Below, piece by piece: positions 34,310 through 46,024 of a stretch of DNA of 64,000 nucleotides. The notes below the pieces were generated by a model. It did no database searches. It was not told where the DNA came from and saw only the letters and a program-made list of their open reading frames with translations. Source of the DNA: Humulus lupulus (Eukaryota; Streptophyta; Magnoliopsida; Rosales; Cannabaceae). Each line of letters starts with the position of its first letter. Positions within the stretch are counted from its first letter, which is position 1. The stretch lies in contig NC_084795.1 in assembly GCF_963169125.1 (NCBI RefSeq), forward strand, positions 145,923,766 to 145,987,765, in the 5' to 3' direction. The translations under genes and the position numbers were made by a program.

Positions 34310-34314
34310 ATTTG

Positions 34315-34849
34315 TTATAATTTCTTTTTTGCAGCAATAGTATAAAAGAAATTAATTAGTTAAAAAAATACTTATTTATAAGAATAAGGGCAATTTAGTA
34401 AAAATAATATAGATTCCATTCTATTCCATAATAAACCAAACATACTAATTCTTATTCAGTTATTGATTCCAATAAATCTACCAAACAAAAGAATAGAAAA
34501 TTTATTTCATTCCATTTTTATTCTCATTCCATTCCTATTACTATCATCACCATTCTATTTTTAAATCGAGAATGGAAACTGACTTTCTGTATCATTCAAT
34601 ACCACTATTGCACTTTACCCCTACCCCGACTTGGTAGCTTGTAGCTGTCATTTTAGTGACTGTTGATACTTTTCTTTTCCAACTTACTCCCAAACCATTG
34701 ATTCAATAAAGGGTCACGATTAAAACTCATGTAATGTCTATAACCATCCGATTATAATTGCCAAAATCAATGACTGCAATTGAAGGACGAAATGAATTTC
34801 GCTGCATAATGGGCAGGACTAAATCGGGTTCTTAAAAGTAAATTCAATA
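34315..34849. other. Intergenic sequence with ATTCC-rich patch
   Basis: No gene. At 34415-34570 there is a stretch rich in CATTCCATT and ACCAAACA words, like that in transporter intron 2 (41160-41345). It may be a short dispersed repeat. The start (TTTGTTATAATTTC) is the sequence into which T2 inserted. Confidence 0.5.
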
Positions 34850-35409
34850 TCTCTTCTATATAAAAAGTGTGTAGATAACGAAATTTTTTAGTTTTAATGG
34901 TTTGTTTTGTTAACTTTAATGAAATATTCTAAATATTTAACGGAATATTTATTTACAACTAACTAAAATAGATATTTATTAATTATATTAATATAAATTC
35001 ATATATTATAATTATCACTATTATAATATTATTTAATATAAAACTATATATATAATAATTATATTAATATAAATTCAAATGTTATAAAATATTATTATTA
35101 TTATAATATAATATATAATACAAGACTAGATATTTAATAATTATATTAATATAAATTTAAATGTTATAAATATCATTTGATAATAATATATAATCCTAAT
35201 TTTTTACTATATATTAGTATAAATTCAAATATTATTATTATAATAATAATATTTAATATTAGATATTTAATATTTATATTAATATAAATTTAAATAGTAT
35301 AAAATATTATTATAATAATATATAATACATAATTAATTTTTATTAAAAAAATTATGTTTAAAAAGTTAACGTATTATATATATATTTAAAAAAATCACAA
35401 ATAATAAAT

Positions 35410-36856
35410 ATATATATATATAAAAGAGAGCTTCAAGGAGATGATGTGGCACTCTAAAATTACTCCAAACTATTTTTTCTATTTTCTCCTTTAATCTAAT
35501 TTTTTTATTCATTTTTATTATTAATAACTATTTTTTCCTTTAATCTAATTTTTTTATTCATTTTTATTATTAATTATTTAAACTTTATTTTTTAAAATAT
35601 TTAATTAAGATATTTTTTTAATATCTATATAAAAGATCTATATATATATAAATGGGAGAGCTTCAAGGAGATGATGTGGCACTTTAAAATTACTCCAAAC
35701 TATTTTTTCTATTTTCTCCTTTAATCTAACTTTTTTATTCATTTTTATTATTAATAACTATTTTTTCCTTTAATCTAATTTTTTTATTCATTTTTATTAT
35801 TAATTATTTAAACTTTATTTTTTTAAATATTTAATTAAGATATTTTTTTAATATCTATATAAAGGAGAGGAGATAATGTGACACTCTAAAATTACTCAAA
35901 ACTATTTTTTCTATTTTCTCCTTAAATCTAATTTTTTTATTCATTTTTATTATTAATTATTTAAACTTTATTTTTTTAATACAAAAAATAAAATAAAACA
36001 AAAACTACATTAAACGTTTTTTTTAGATATTTTTTGAATTAAATACCTAATAAACTAACAAAAAATAAAATAATAAAAAAACTACAAATATATACTACAT
36101 AATATACTAATAAAATAAAAAAATATATATATATATAAATGAAAGCTTCAAGGAGATGATGTGGCACTCTAAAATTACTCCAAACTATTTTTTCTATTTT
36201 CTCATTTAATCTAATTTTTTTATTCATTTTTATTATCAATAACTATTTTTTCTATTTTTTTCTTTAATCTAATTTTTTTATTCATTTTTATTATTAATTA
36301 TTTAAACTTTATTTTTTTAAATATTTAATTAAGATATTTTTTTAATATCTATATAAAGGATCTATATATATATATAAAGGAGAGCTTCAAGGAGATGATG
36401 TGGTACTCTAAAATTACTCCAAACTATTTTTTCTATTTTCTCCTTTAATCTAATTTTTTTTATTCATTTTTATTATTAATAACTATTTTTTCTATTTTTT
36501 CCTTTAATCTAATTTTTTTATTCATTTTTATTATTAATTATTTAAACTTTATTTTTTTAAATATTTAATTAAGATATTTTTTTAATATCTATATAAAGGA
36601 GAGGAGATAATGTGACACTCTAAAATTACTCCAAATTATTTTTTCTATTTTCTCCTTAAATTTAATTTTTTTATTCATTTTTATTATTAATTATTTAAAC
36701 TTTATTTTTTTAATACAAAAAATAACATAAAACAAAAACTACATTAAACATTTTTTTTAGATATTTTTTGAATTAAATACCGAATAAACTAACAAAAAAA
36801 TAAAATAATAAAAAAACTACAAATATATACTACATAATATACTAATAAAATAAAAT
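35410..36856 (+). repeat. Two tandem copies (about 720 bp) of Helitron 5'-end modules
   Basis: GAGCTTCAAGGAGATGATGT-type starts occur near 35431, 35661, 36146 and 36385. A variant, AAAGGAGAGGAGATAATGTG, occurs at 35871 and 36595. The order A-A'-B repeats with spacings 715, 724 and 724 bp. The copies end in the same ACTACATAATATACTAATAA stretch (about 36100 and 36833). Each module starts with a run of TATATA and then GTGGCACTCTAAAATTACTC. Confidence 0.85.
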
Positions 36857-37019
36857 TTTTGAAGCGGTATATAAAAAATCATATGGTGTGGTGATATATA
36901 GTTAGTTTGGAAAAAACATAGACACTCTATTATGTTAATCTATATCTATATATTATGAGTAATCTATATATAATAAATAAATAAATAAATAATCTATCTA
37001 TTTTATTTTATAACCTGTT

Positions 37020-37670
37020 GACAAATTACGAGATCCAAATGTCAATGTTTAACAATAAATTATCTAAACGAGTAAACACAAGGTCCACGAGTTAATTTTA
37101 AAAAAATAAAGGGTCTAAACGGGTAATCGGCTAAAATACAAAGTTCAAAATGGTGTGAACCCTTAAGTAAAACATAAATTATATATATTTATATAATTTA
37201 CTTTCTATAAAGAATTTTTAACACTTTGAATAAATACATAGTCCAAAGGTTAATTTTTAAAAATAAAGAGTTAAAACGAGTAATCGGCCAAAGTATTGTG
37301 TTCAGATAACCGATCTATCTATTCCTATTTTTAACATTTTGACAAAACTTGAGGTCCACAAGTTAATTTTTAAAAATAAAAGTCCTAACGGGTAATCGGC
37401 TAAAATACAAGGTTTAAAATGATGTGAACCCTTACAAAAAACATAAATTATATATAATTTAATTTTTATAAATAATTTTTAACCTTTTCAATAAATATAT
37501 GGTCCAAATGTTAAATTATAAAAATAAAGGGTCAAAATAGGTAATCGGCCAAAATACAATGTTCAAATAATCGATATATCCAATCTTATATTTAACATTT
37601 TGACAAAACACGAGTTCTAAAAGTTAATTTTTAAAACTAAAGGGTTCAAACGGGTAATCGTCCAAAATAA
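37020..37670 (+). repeat. Imperfect tandem repeat, period about 270 bp
   Basis: GGGTAATCGGCTAAAATAC-like words recur at about 37120, 37273, 37391, 37542 and 37656, with spacings alternating near 152 and 116 bp. Each unit also has GACAAA..ACGAG-TCCA and AAAAATAAAGGGT. It is AT-rich and noncoding. Confidence 0.75.
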
Positions 37671-38114
37671 GTCTTACACAAAACATAAGTTTCCATATAC
37701 ATAATTTAGATTGTTTATAAAAAAAATTACGTAAAGCGTATAATAATGATAATAATAATAAAAAATAAAAGCACATGTACAACAAATTTTTTGAACTTTG
37801 TTTTCGGTATTTTAATTATTCAGAATTTTTCAAAAACTTGCAAGAGGTTTGATATACAATGGGCACTGTTATGAAAAAAAATTGTGGTCAATACGCCCTC
37901 ACATGTCCATATAAAGAACATGTTATACGAGTAGGGTGAAAAAAATCCATATCGTAGCAATCTCCTAAAAGTATTTTAAAATATATATATTTTGTAATAA
38001 TTACAAAAGACTGCGCGAAGCGCGGTTATGTTTTCTAGTTTAATAAATATATTTAAAAAATTTATAAATAAAAAAAACGTATAATTTAAGTATTATTTAT
38101 ATCTAGTATATATA

Positions 38115-38850
38115 CTAGATACAAGTAACGTGCAATATGCACGTTTTGTTAGTTTTATTTATAATATTTATTAATTATTTTTATTAAATTTATATTAATA
38201 TCATAAATTTTGAAATAAATATCTTATTTTAATTAAATAATTTATTTATTTTTGTTTAAGTTTATGTTTGTTGTGGCTTTGAATTTGACAGTGGCAACAA
38301 GATATTATATATTATATGTTTAATGTAATATTAAATATTATATATAGATTTTAAATTTAAGTTTATTCCTAATTTTTTTTAAAAGGCAATTTGTTGCTAA
38401 TTCAAAGTAGATTATTTATATGTTTAATATGATATTAGTAATAAGTAAGTTTAAGTTTAATTAAATTTTATTTAAGTTATAAAACGTATGATTTTATTAT
38501 TTTTAAATAATAATTATTAAAATATCTAAAAGATATCATATTTTAATTTGTTTAATTATTTATTATTTTAAAATAATTATTATTGTAAAATATCTAAAAA
38601 ATATCATATTTTAATTTGTTTAATTATTTATTATTTTAAAATAATTATTATTGTAAAATATCTAAAAAATATCTTATTTTAATTTTTTTAATTATTTATT
38701 TAAGTTGAAGTATTTACAAACTACCGTTAAATATAAAAATAGTATCTCAAATATAAAAATATTCCATTAAAGTTAACATTAAAAAAAATAAATAACCGTT
38801 AAAATAAAAAATTTACATTATCTAGACATTTATTTATTATATATAATAGA
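38115..38850 (-). mobile_element. Non-autonomous Helitron, family H1, minus strand
   Basis: On the minus strand it starts A|TCTATTATATATAATAAATA at 38850. It ends with hairpin ACGTGCATATTGCACGT, then TACTTGTAT-type spacer and CTAG|T at 38115. The hairpin is intact here but decayed in the copy at 3943-4930. At 736 bp it has no coding capacity. Its 5' end lies 377 bp upstream of the transporter TATA box. Confidence 0.78.
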
Positions 38851-39431
38851 TAAATAATATGAGTACCGACCAGTTTTTTATCCAATCCGTCAAGATTGAA
38901 TATAGTGGGCCCGGATGGATATCTCATCCTTCTTAGTCTTCTTTCCTTCCCTTCTTCTTTTCTGCCAGACAGATAGACTTGTTATCTCCCTCCTCTTCGT
39001 TCCCTCTAGGCTTTCCTTCCCTCCTAAAATCATATCTGCGAAGCATAAGAGAAAAAATAAAATAAAAATAATAATAAAATAAAAACAAAATAGAAGTGAT
39101 GAAGGCTGGAGGCAGGAATTATATTTTAATTGTTTTCATTTTGATTGACTATCCCATTCGGAGATAAAATCAAATAGTCCATCTTTTTAGATAGTCATTA
39201 TAGTTGTTATTCTAAAAAAAAATGACATATAAATAGGACATTACGGCTTTGCTGGCTTGGCTGGAAGAAGAAGCAATCTTTATCCTTCACCTGTTTTATT
39301 TGGTTTCTCTTCTCATCACATCACTCGAACTTCGCTCTGCTTCCTCTCTTCGAAGTTCAAAGCACATCTCCAATTTCTACTGTAAAACTAAACATATATA
39401 TATATTTATATCTTTTTTATTTTTCTGATTA
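38851..39431 (+). promoter_or_regulatory. Promoter and 5' UTR of the transporter gene
   Basis: TATAAATA at 39228-39235 precedes a likely transcription start near 39260, giving a 5' UTR of about 170 bases. Upstream, 38925-39010 is strongly pyrimidine-rich (repeated TTCCTTCC/CTTCTT), a common feature of plant promoters. The ATG context is GATTAATGGGT. No upstream ATG-led frame of note. Confidence 0.6.
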
Positions 39432-42400
39432 ATGGGTTTGTTGGGCTATACAAAAACTTGTGAGAATAGTAGTAGTAGTAGTGGTGGTGGTGGTGAAAGA
39501 AGGAGTTGTTCAAGGGGGATTGGAAGCTTGATTAGGAAGAAACAAGTTGATTCTGTTCATGTCAAGCGAGACACTCATCTTCAATTGGCTAAGAAATTGT
39601 CTCTCTTTGATCTCATTGCTATTGGTAATTTCATTTATTTGCCTTTTTTATAACTGGGTTTTGCCTTATATTGACAAAACCATGTAATTTTGTTATGTGG
39701 GCTTTCTTTCACTTTCATATGTTCCTTTAGTGTTTTATCTTTTAGCAACTCTTTCTTCTGCACCTGAATTCTGTGTCTAAAATGTCAAACAGTTGTCTTC
39801 TGGATGAAATCTATTATGATATTTTTTTTCCTTTCTGGGAGTTATATTCATTTGCGTCTCATGTTAATATTTAAATTTTTGGTAGAGAAAATGATTTTTA
39901 AGGCTTGACAATGACGTCTTTAAACATATTTATTTTGGTATTTTCTGCAATTCTGATACGAAAGATTGTCCCTTTTTAAAATTCTTTGTTACTAAAACTG
40001 TATGTCTTACCACGTATTATCTCATACTTTGGCTACCATAGGAGCATCTTGATTAAATTTACTACCTACCTTTAATCAGGTGTTGGAGCTACCATAGGAG
40101 CCGGAGTTTATATTCTGGTTGGAACAGTTGCCAGGGAGCATGCGGGTCCAGCCCTTACCATATCATTCCTAATCGCTGGCATAGCCGCTGCACTCTCAGC
40201 ATTTTGTTATGCAGAGCTTGCTTGCCGTTGCCCATCTGCTGGGAGTGCCTATCATTATACATACATATGCCTTGGAGAAGGGTGGGTAAATATGAAACTT
40301 TATGACCATTTGAATGTTCTCCTATCTGACATTGAATACATACCAAGATAAAATTCCAAACGCCGCGGCATTCATTCAATGCATTGCTTTGATTTATTAA
40401 TGGTGGCTGAAAATATTCGTATTTGTCCAGAAATTATTTTACTTTTTCATAGGGAGTTTCTTATTTGTCATATTTCATGCATGCTAATAGACCCTTGGTT
40501 AGGTACACTTATTCTAGAAAGAAAGATAAGGATGGATTGTTAGCTAGAGGAGAAATTTTAAAACATGTCCAGCTGTATCTAACGAACTAGAATATAAATA
40601 GGTTAGCCTAAGGGTTAGATCCCCATCGAATTTGTTTTGTATTGGAAAGAGTTTGACTATTGTGGGAGAGACCAAGCTTCTCGGAAGCTTGGAACCTATT
40701 GAGTACTTTTGTGTTCTAATTCAATAAAGATTTTTAGCAAGTTTCATTCAAGAAATAGGCTTTAATAGAGAATAGGTTTCTATCAAATTGGTACTAGAGT
40801 CCAGATTTCATCATGGTGAAGCAAGCTAAGGAAAGAATGGATGCATTGGAAGAGGAATTTGCAAATTTCCAGATTGGATTAAGTGCAGAGATGAGTGGAT
40901 TGAAGAAGTCTATCAAAGATGGGATTAGAGGCAAAGTCAAGAGAGAATTACAGCACTTCAGGTTCATTTTTCAGCAATAGTTCCAGGTGCAACGACAATA
41001 GTTTTTTAAACTCAGGAGAAGACCAGCAAGAATCCATCAAGAACTTGAGTTCATCTTCAATGGAAAGGCAAAAGAGGCTGTTGTCCTCTGCCTGGTTATA
41101 GGAACTTCTGCAACCCTAGTGAATACCAATTTCTTTTCTCAAGACCCTGGTTAGAGGCTGTTGTTCTCACCCTAGTAAATATCACTTATTCCATTCCATT
41201 CCCACACCAAACAAAACAAAATAATTCTACTTCCAATGTTCATTCCAACAACAAACCAAACATAGTAATCAATTCCCATTATCATTCTTATTCCATTCCA
41301 TTACTATTTCCACTACCATTACCATTCCATTCCACCAAATCAAACGCAAGTTCTAAATTAGGATTATCAAGCATATATCAACCAGCTTGGGGGAAGTGTT
41401 CGATGTTCATTCCAATGTTCCAATGTTCATTCCAAAATAATTCTACTTCCAATGTTCATTCCAACAACAAACCAAACATAGCAATCAATTCCCATTATCA
41501 TTCTTATTCCATTCCATTACTATTTCCACTACTATTACCATTCCATTCCACCAAATCAAACGCAAGTTCTAAGTTAGGATTATCAAGCATATATCAACCA
41601 GCTTGGGGGAAGTGTAGAAAATCAAGCTAGTCAATATGGTTCCTAAAAAGCAGGGATTGTAACATTATATAGCAGATTTTTAGGTTTATTTTAATTGCTT
41701 TTATTGCTGTAAATATCCTAGGGCAACTCTCTTTATTTAGCTAATTTTGTTTCTATTTTAAAAGATCAGAGCTGATCTTTTTCTCTGTATAAATACATGG
41801 CTGTGTATCAATAAACTATTAGAAACTATTCTCCAAAAAGTTTCAGTATTTCTTCTTCATGAATCATGATGAATAAAATCTCTTGAGCAATTCTGTCTCA
41901 CATCTCTCTCCCTAACTTGCTACAGTATAGATCAATTTCGTGACTATTTTGATTTTGTTTTGGATTTCTGGTATGTTCAGGTGGTTACTAGAATTTCATG
42001 TTTTCTGCAGTGTTGCTTGGTTGGTTGGTTGGGCTTTGATTCTAGAGTATACTATTGGTGGTGCTGCTGTTGCTCGTGGCATAACTCCAAATCTAGTATG
42101 GTGAATCTTCACTTTGTTGATACTTGATAGAAACACACTTATAAGTAAAACAAATAGATTATTTTGGAAATTCTAATTCTACATTGCACCTATATCTGTT
42201 TAAAAGTGGTTGGTATCTTTCTCATTTTAGCTAAGTTGAACCTGGAATATAAACTATATCCTTTCAATCAACTAGTCTATTGATAAATGGGCTTGACCTT
42301 GGATTTTTATAGCAAATAATTCTTCTCTAAACTTGTCAAGGATGCTTCCTAAGTTGGACTGTAAGTTCATTATCTTAGAGTTAATTATATCTGTATGAAT

Positions 42401-45400
42401 TCATTGTTTGGTTCAATACATGCTTGGTGTTTCTTTCCTTTTCTTTTTAGCCAAAAAAAAAAAAACCAATTCTTTATAATAAACAATGTTTGACTAATAA
42501 AAACAAAAACCAGGCCTTGTTTTTTGGAGGTGAAAACAACTTGCCTACTTTCTTGGCCCGTCATACCATTCCTGTACTGGGTATCGTGGCTGATCCCTGT
42601 GCAGCACTATTAGTGCTAATAGTCACTGTACTCTTGTGCGTTGGGATCAAGGAGGTACCTTTTTATTCTTCTTAGGAAGAACTATCCTATGTATCTGTTT
42701 CTCTGTTTGAGTGATTTTTTCATTGTTAATTTTCTTATTTCAGTATAATACTTGATCTTTCAGAGTTCATCTACACAAATGGTTGTGACTACAATTAATG
42801 TTGGTGCCCTGCTTTTTATCATAACAGCTGGTGGGTATTTGGGCTTCAAAACTGGATGGCCTGGATATAAAATACAGAGCGGGTAACTGGTGTATTGTCT
42901 GTGCTGTCTTGTATTGTATATTCAGTAGTTTACCTTACATTGTGGTTTTGATTGTTTTAGGTATGTCCCTTTTGGAATCAATGGGATGTTTGCTGGATCT
43001 GCAATAGTTTTCTTTTCATACATAGGTTTTGATTCAGTTACCAGTACTGCAGAGGAGGTATTGGTCTGCTAGGCAATTATTTTCTTCTACAAAATGTTCT
43101 TAGCATCTCTTACTCCATCATATTGTTGATGAGTGTGTAAACTCAAACATATTTTGGCTCTCATTCAGAACTAAAAACTATATCTTTTGTCTTTGCAATT
43201 TTCCCGACAGGTTAAGCATCCCCAACAAGACTTGCCCCTCGGTATAGCTATAGCATTATCTATATGTTGCATTTTGTATATGCTTGTGTCTGTGGTTATT
43301 GTTGGCCTAGTACCATACAATGCCTTGGATCCCGACACCCCTATTTCTTCTGCATTCTCTAGTTATGGAGTGCAGTGGGCAGTGTAAGCTTTATACGTTT
43401 ATTGTTGTTCAGATAGTTAAAAAATCCCTTTTCTTTCTTAGGTCTGGGATTCACTCTTGCAAGATTCGTTGTTTCTTGATGTAGGTATATTATAACAACT
43501 GGAGCAGTTACTGCTCTCTCTGCAAGTTTGTTAGGTTCAATTCTTCCTCAGGTATAGGTGTAACTACCTTCAGTTTTTTAACTTGCAATGTAATATTTTT
43601 ATAAGTGCTTGAATAAAAGAGACAGAGGATAGAGTCAAATGAGAATGACGATTCTGTTTTTTCTGATATAACATTGTGTGGAAAATTAGCCTCTGGTAAT
43701 CCTTATTGATAGAGAATAAGGCTTTTAAATAGGCACTGTATAGGTATAAACAAATCTAGTATTTAATACCAAATATTTTAGAGTAATTACAGATATTCTA
43801 GGGCAAATCAATTAGCCTAAAACTAAATAATCTAATTATAGTAACTCTCTAATAATTCAGCTTGGTTTCTCATTGGAAAGATACTGAGTAAATGCTCGGT
43901 ATACAATATTTTCTACGCATTGTCATGCATAACTATAAAACTCAATCTTTGAGCTTTCATATAATTGTGTTTTTTTTCTTTTGTTAGTTTTATGTGATTA
44001 GTTTATTTTGTTACTGATATTACTAACATTACAAACTTATTTGTATAATATAGACAACTCTTTGTTCCATTCAACATAACTGAAGAATTCTTTGTTTACT
44101 ACTCTATGAATACATTGTTCTTATTATAATTTTGGTTTACTGAATTTCAGCCTCGAATCTTGTTGGCAATGGCTAGAGATGGATTGTTGCCATCATTTTT
44201 TTCGGATATTAACAAAAACACACAGGTCCCAGTGCAGGGTACTGTTGCAACTGGTATCTTTGCGGCAGCCTTGGCCTTCTTTATGGATGTTTCACAATTG
44301 GCAGGGATGGTAAGTTAAACCTTGGTAACTAAAGACCGAGGAGAGAGTGGATGATCATTTCATTTTATATGATTTTGAGCATTAGTATCATGAACAGTAA
44401 ATCTTTTACAACGAGATAAATTGAGGCATATTTTATCTTTCCAACTATTTATATGTTGTTTGTATCCCTATATGTGCTAACTTGTCTTTGTTTTCTCAAG
44501 AACAGGTTAGTGTGGGTACCCTGCTTGCATTTACAACTGTTGCAGTGTCTGTTTTGATACTCAGATATGTTCCACCAGATGAGATACCACTTTCATCATC
44601 ACAGCAAGAGTCTATAGAGTCAGTGTCATTGCAGTTTGGTGTTAGTACTGTAGAAAGTGATGGCAGAGTATTCCAAGGTCCTGACTCGTGTGAGAATGAT
44701 AATCAATCTTTGAATGAAAAAATGGAGATCCATCGTCCTCTAATTTTGGAAGGTGTAGCACCAGGTAATACAGTAGTACTTACATCCTTTCCAGCAATGG
44801 AAAATATTTTTGGTGGTGGGAGGTGCGAGTAAAACATGAGGCTAATCTGATTGTTGGTGGCTGTTACATCTTTCTTACTATTTTTGGTACTGCAGCACTG
44901 GCCATAGACTTCATCTATAACCTAGAATTTATCAAGAAAAAAATTTATAACAAAAAAGAATATGAAAAAGATAGATAAAATATTTTCCTGAAATTTTATT
45001 ATTCACTACTTTTAATCTTTTCTCTTTCTAAATTATATAAATTGACATTAATTTGAAGTTATAATTTCTTTTTGAATTTATTTGTTTTCGTTTCTAAAAC
45101 TTGAGTTCCAAACAGAGGTATAGAGTATGAGTTTTTTTGTTACTGTGTTTAGCATTGGAGTCTGATATATACACTAGTGGAGGTGGAATTTTCTTTAAGT
45201 TTTTATCTTAAGTTGCACATGATTTGATACGTCACCTTTGGAGTTTTAGTCTGAAATTTTCTTTTGTTTAAATTTAACAGATAAGAGAAGTGAACTAAGC
45301 AGGCGAAAAATTGCTGCTTGGGCCATTACCTTTATCTGTTTAGGAATTCTTGTCTTTGCATCTGCAGCTTCAGCTGAAGCCCTTCCCAGGTTTGTTATCA

Positions 45401-46024
45401 TTTTCTACTGGACATAAAATACTCAAGATGTGCTGCCACTTTATAAAGCCCAGATTAAAATTACGTCTGCCGAGTTTGAATATTGTCACAGAAAGTTCCT
45501 CTAAGGCAATCAAATGTTTAAAATATGGAAATTATTTTTCTCACTATACTCTCAGAGATAAACTTGGAATCCCATATAGCATAATTCAGAAATTTTCTAG
45601 GTATCTATTGTAAAGTTTAGTTTAGGCAATCTGTCAAATTCATTAGGTGAATCCAATCCTTACATCATTAACAGCTAAAGGAAAGATGATTGTGTTGTGC
45701 AGCTAAGTATCACTATGGAAAAGTTTAATATTTTGGTGGAAATTTTTGAGCATTTGTTTTGGCTAACATTTTACGTGCAACAGAGGAGAGAGAAAAAAAA
45801 ATTAAAATGCTTCGTATATAATTTATTTCTGGTGTTAGTTGGTTACTTTTTCAAATGCAATATATGGTTTTATAGATCAGTTGCTCTATCCTAACTTCTT
45901 CATTGTACCAGCATTATTCGTGTGACATTCTGTGGTGTGGGTGGAGCTCTTCTGCTGTGCAGTTTGACTGTGCTGGCATGTATAAAACAAGATAATGGGA
46001 GGCACAGCTTTGGTCACACAGGAG
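39432..46024 (+). CDS. CAT: Cationic amino acid transporter, vacuolar CAT2/CAT4 type; 3' end missing
   Basis: Exons: 39432-39624, 40080-40281, 42011-42095, 42514-42654, 42764-42882, 42961-43057, 43211-43383, 43485-43551, 44151-44309, 44506-44764, 45281-45389, 45912-46024. All introns are GT-AG and phases agree, giving 572 codons plus one base. Family members carry basic amino acids across the tonoplast or plasma membrane (APC superfamily, 14 membrane segments). Seen here: basic N-terminus [10 protein letters not shown]; first membrane helix with [91 protein letters not shown]; a long hydrophilic loop in exon 10; and SFGHTGG at the end of exon 12. About 70 residues (the last membrane helices) that should follow are not found before 64000. 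Exon 1 has an (AGT)n(GGT)n run coding Ser/Gly. It is either a gene with a last intron over 18 kb or a gene broken by retroelements. Confidence 0.92.
40282..42010 (+). other. Intron 2 of the transporter, with LTR retroelement debris
   Basis: At 1729 bp this is the largest complete intron. A primer-site-like TTGGTACTAGAGTCC (40791) is followed by ATG 40813, coding [20 protein letters not shown], a gag-like coiled-coil start that soon stops. Downstream, AGCTTGGGGGAAG (purine tract) precedes an LTR-like block 41613-41924 (TGTAGAAAAT...TTGCTACA) with a TATAAATACATGG core. The sequence before 40790 could be the matching 5' LTR but does not align well with 41613-41924, so these may be two remnants. 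Confidence 0.55.
41221..41619 (+). repeat. Direct duplication in intron 2, period 216 bp
   Basis: ATAATTCTACTTCCAATGTT starts at 41221 and again at 41437. Each copy (about 185 bp) ends in CAACCAGCTTGGGGGAAGTG. They are nearly identical, so the duplication is recent relative to the surrounding debris. Confidence 0.85.
43677..43917 (-). repeat. Solo copia LTR in transporter intron 8
   Basis: The block TGTGGAAAATTAGCC...TTTTCTACG is 241 bp, flanked by CATTG at 43672-43676 and 43918-43922. The same family forms the C2 LTR at 47493-47694, whose orientation (minus) is inferred from the RNase H next to it. No internal region remains. It sits between exons 8 and 9 without touching the splice sites. 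Confidence 0.85.

Larger units (their letters stand above)
34850..38038 (+). mobile_element. Composite Helitron, about 3.2 kb
   Basis: The 5' end is A|TCTCTTCTATATAAAAAGTG, almost identical to that of 3943-4930. The 3' end is a hairpin TGCGCGAAGCGCGG, then TTATGTTTT and CTAG|T, a textbook Helitron terminus. Between them are duplicated modules with further 5'-end-like starts (35410-36856) and a tandem array (37020-37670). No Rep/helicase frame is present, so it is non-autonomous. The 3' end differs from that of family H1, so the 5' and 3' ends may derive from different elements nested here. Confidence 0.7.

Noticed and set aside
34415..34570. MITE with terminal inverted repeats
   Set aside because: The ATTCC-rich block recurs at 41160-41345, but I could not define inverted ends or a duplication.
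38039..38114. A third Helitron end between the two Helitrons
   Set aside because: The CTAGTATATATACTAG palindrome at 38103-38118 includes the true minus-strand 3' end at 38115. The other half has no hairpin next to it.
40500..40790. A complete LTR retrotransposon in intron 2 with paired LTRs
   Set aside because: The block before the primer-like site does not align with 41613-41924 and no duplication is seen, so only debris can be claimed.
44765..44832. Transporter protein ending at the TAA after exon 10 (GGGRCE)
   Set aside because: Reading past 44764 ends quickly, but a good GT donor at 44765 joins in phase to exon 11 ([14 protein letters not shown]), which continues the transporter family sequence.
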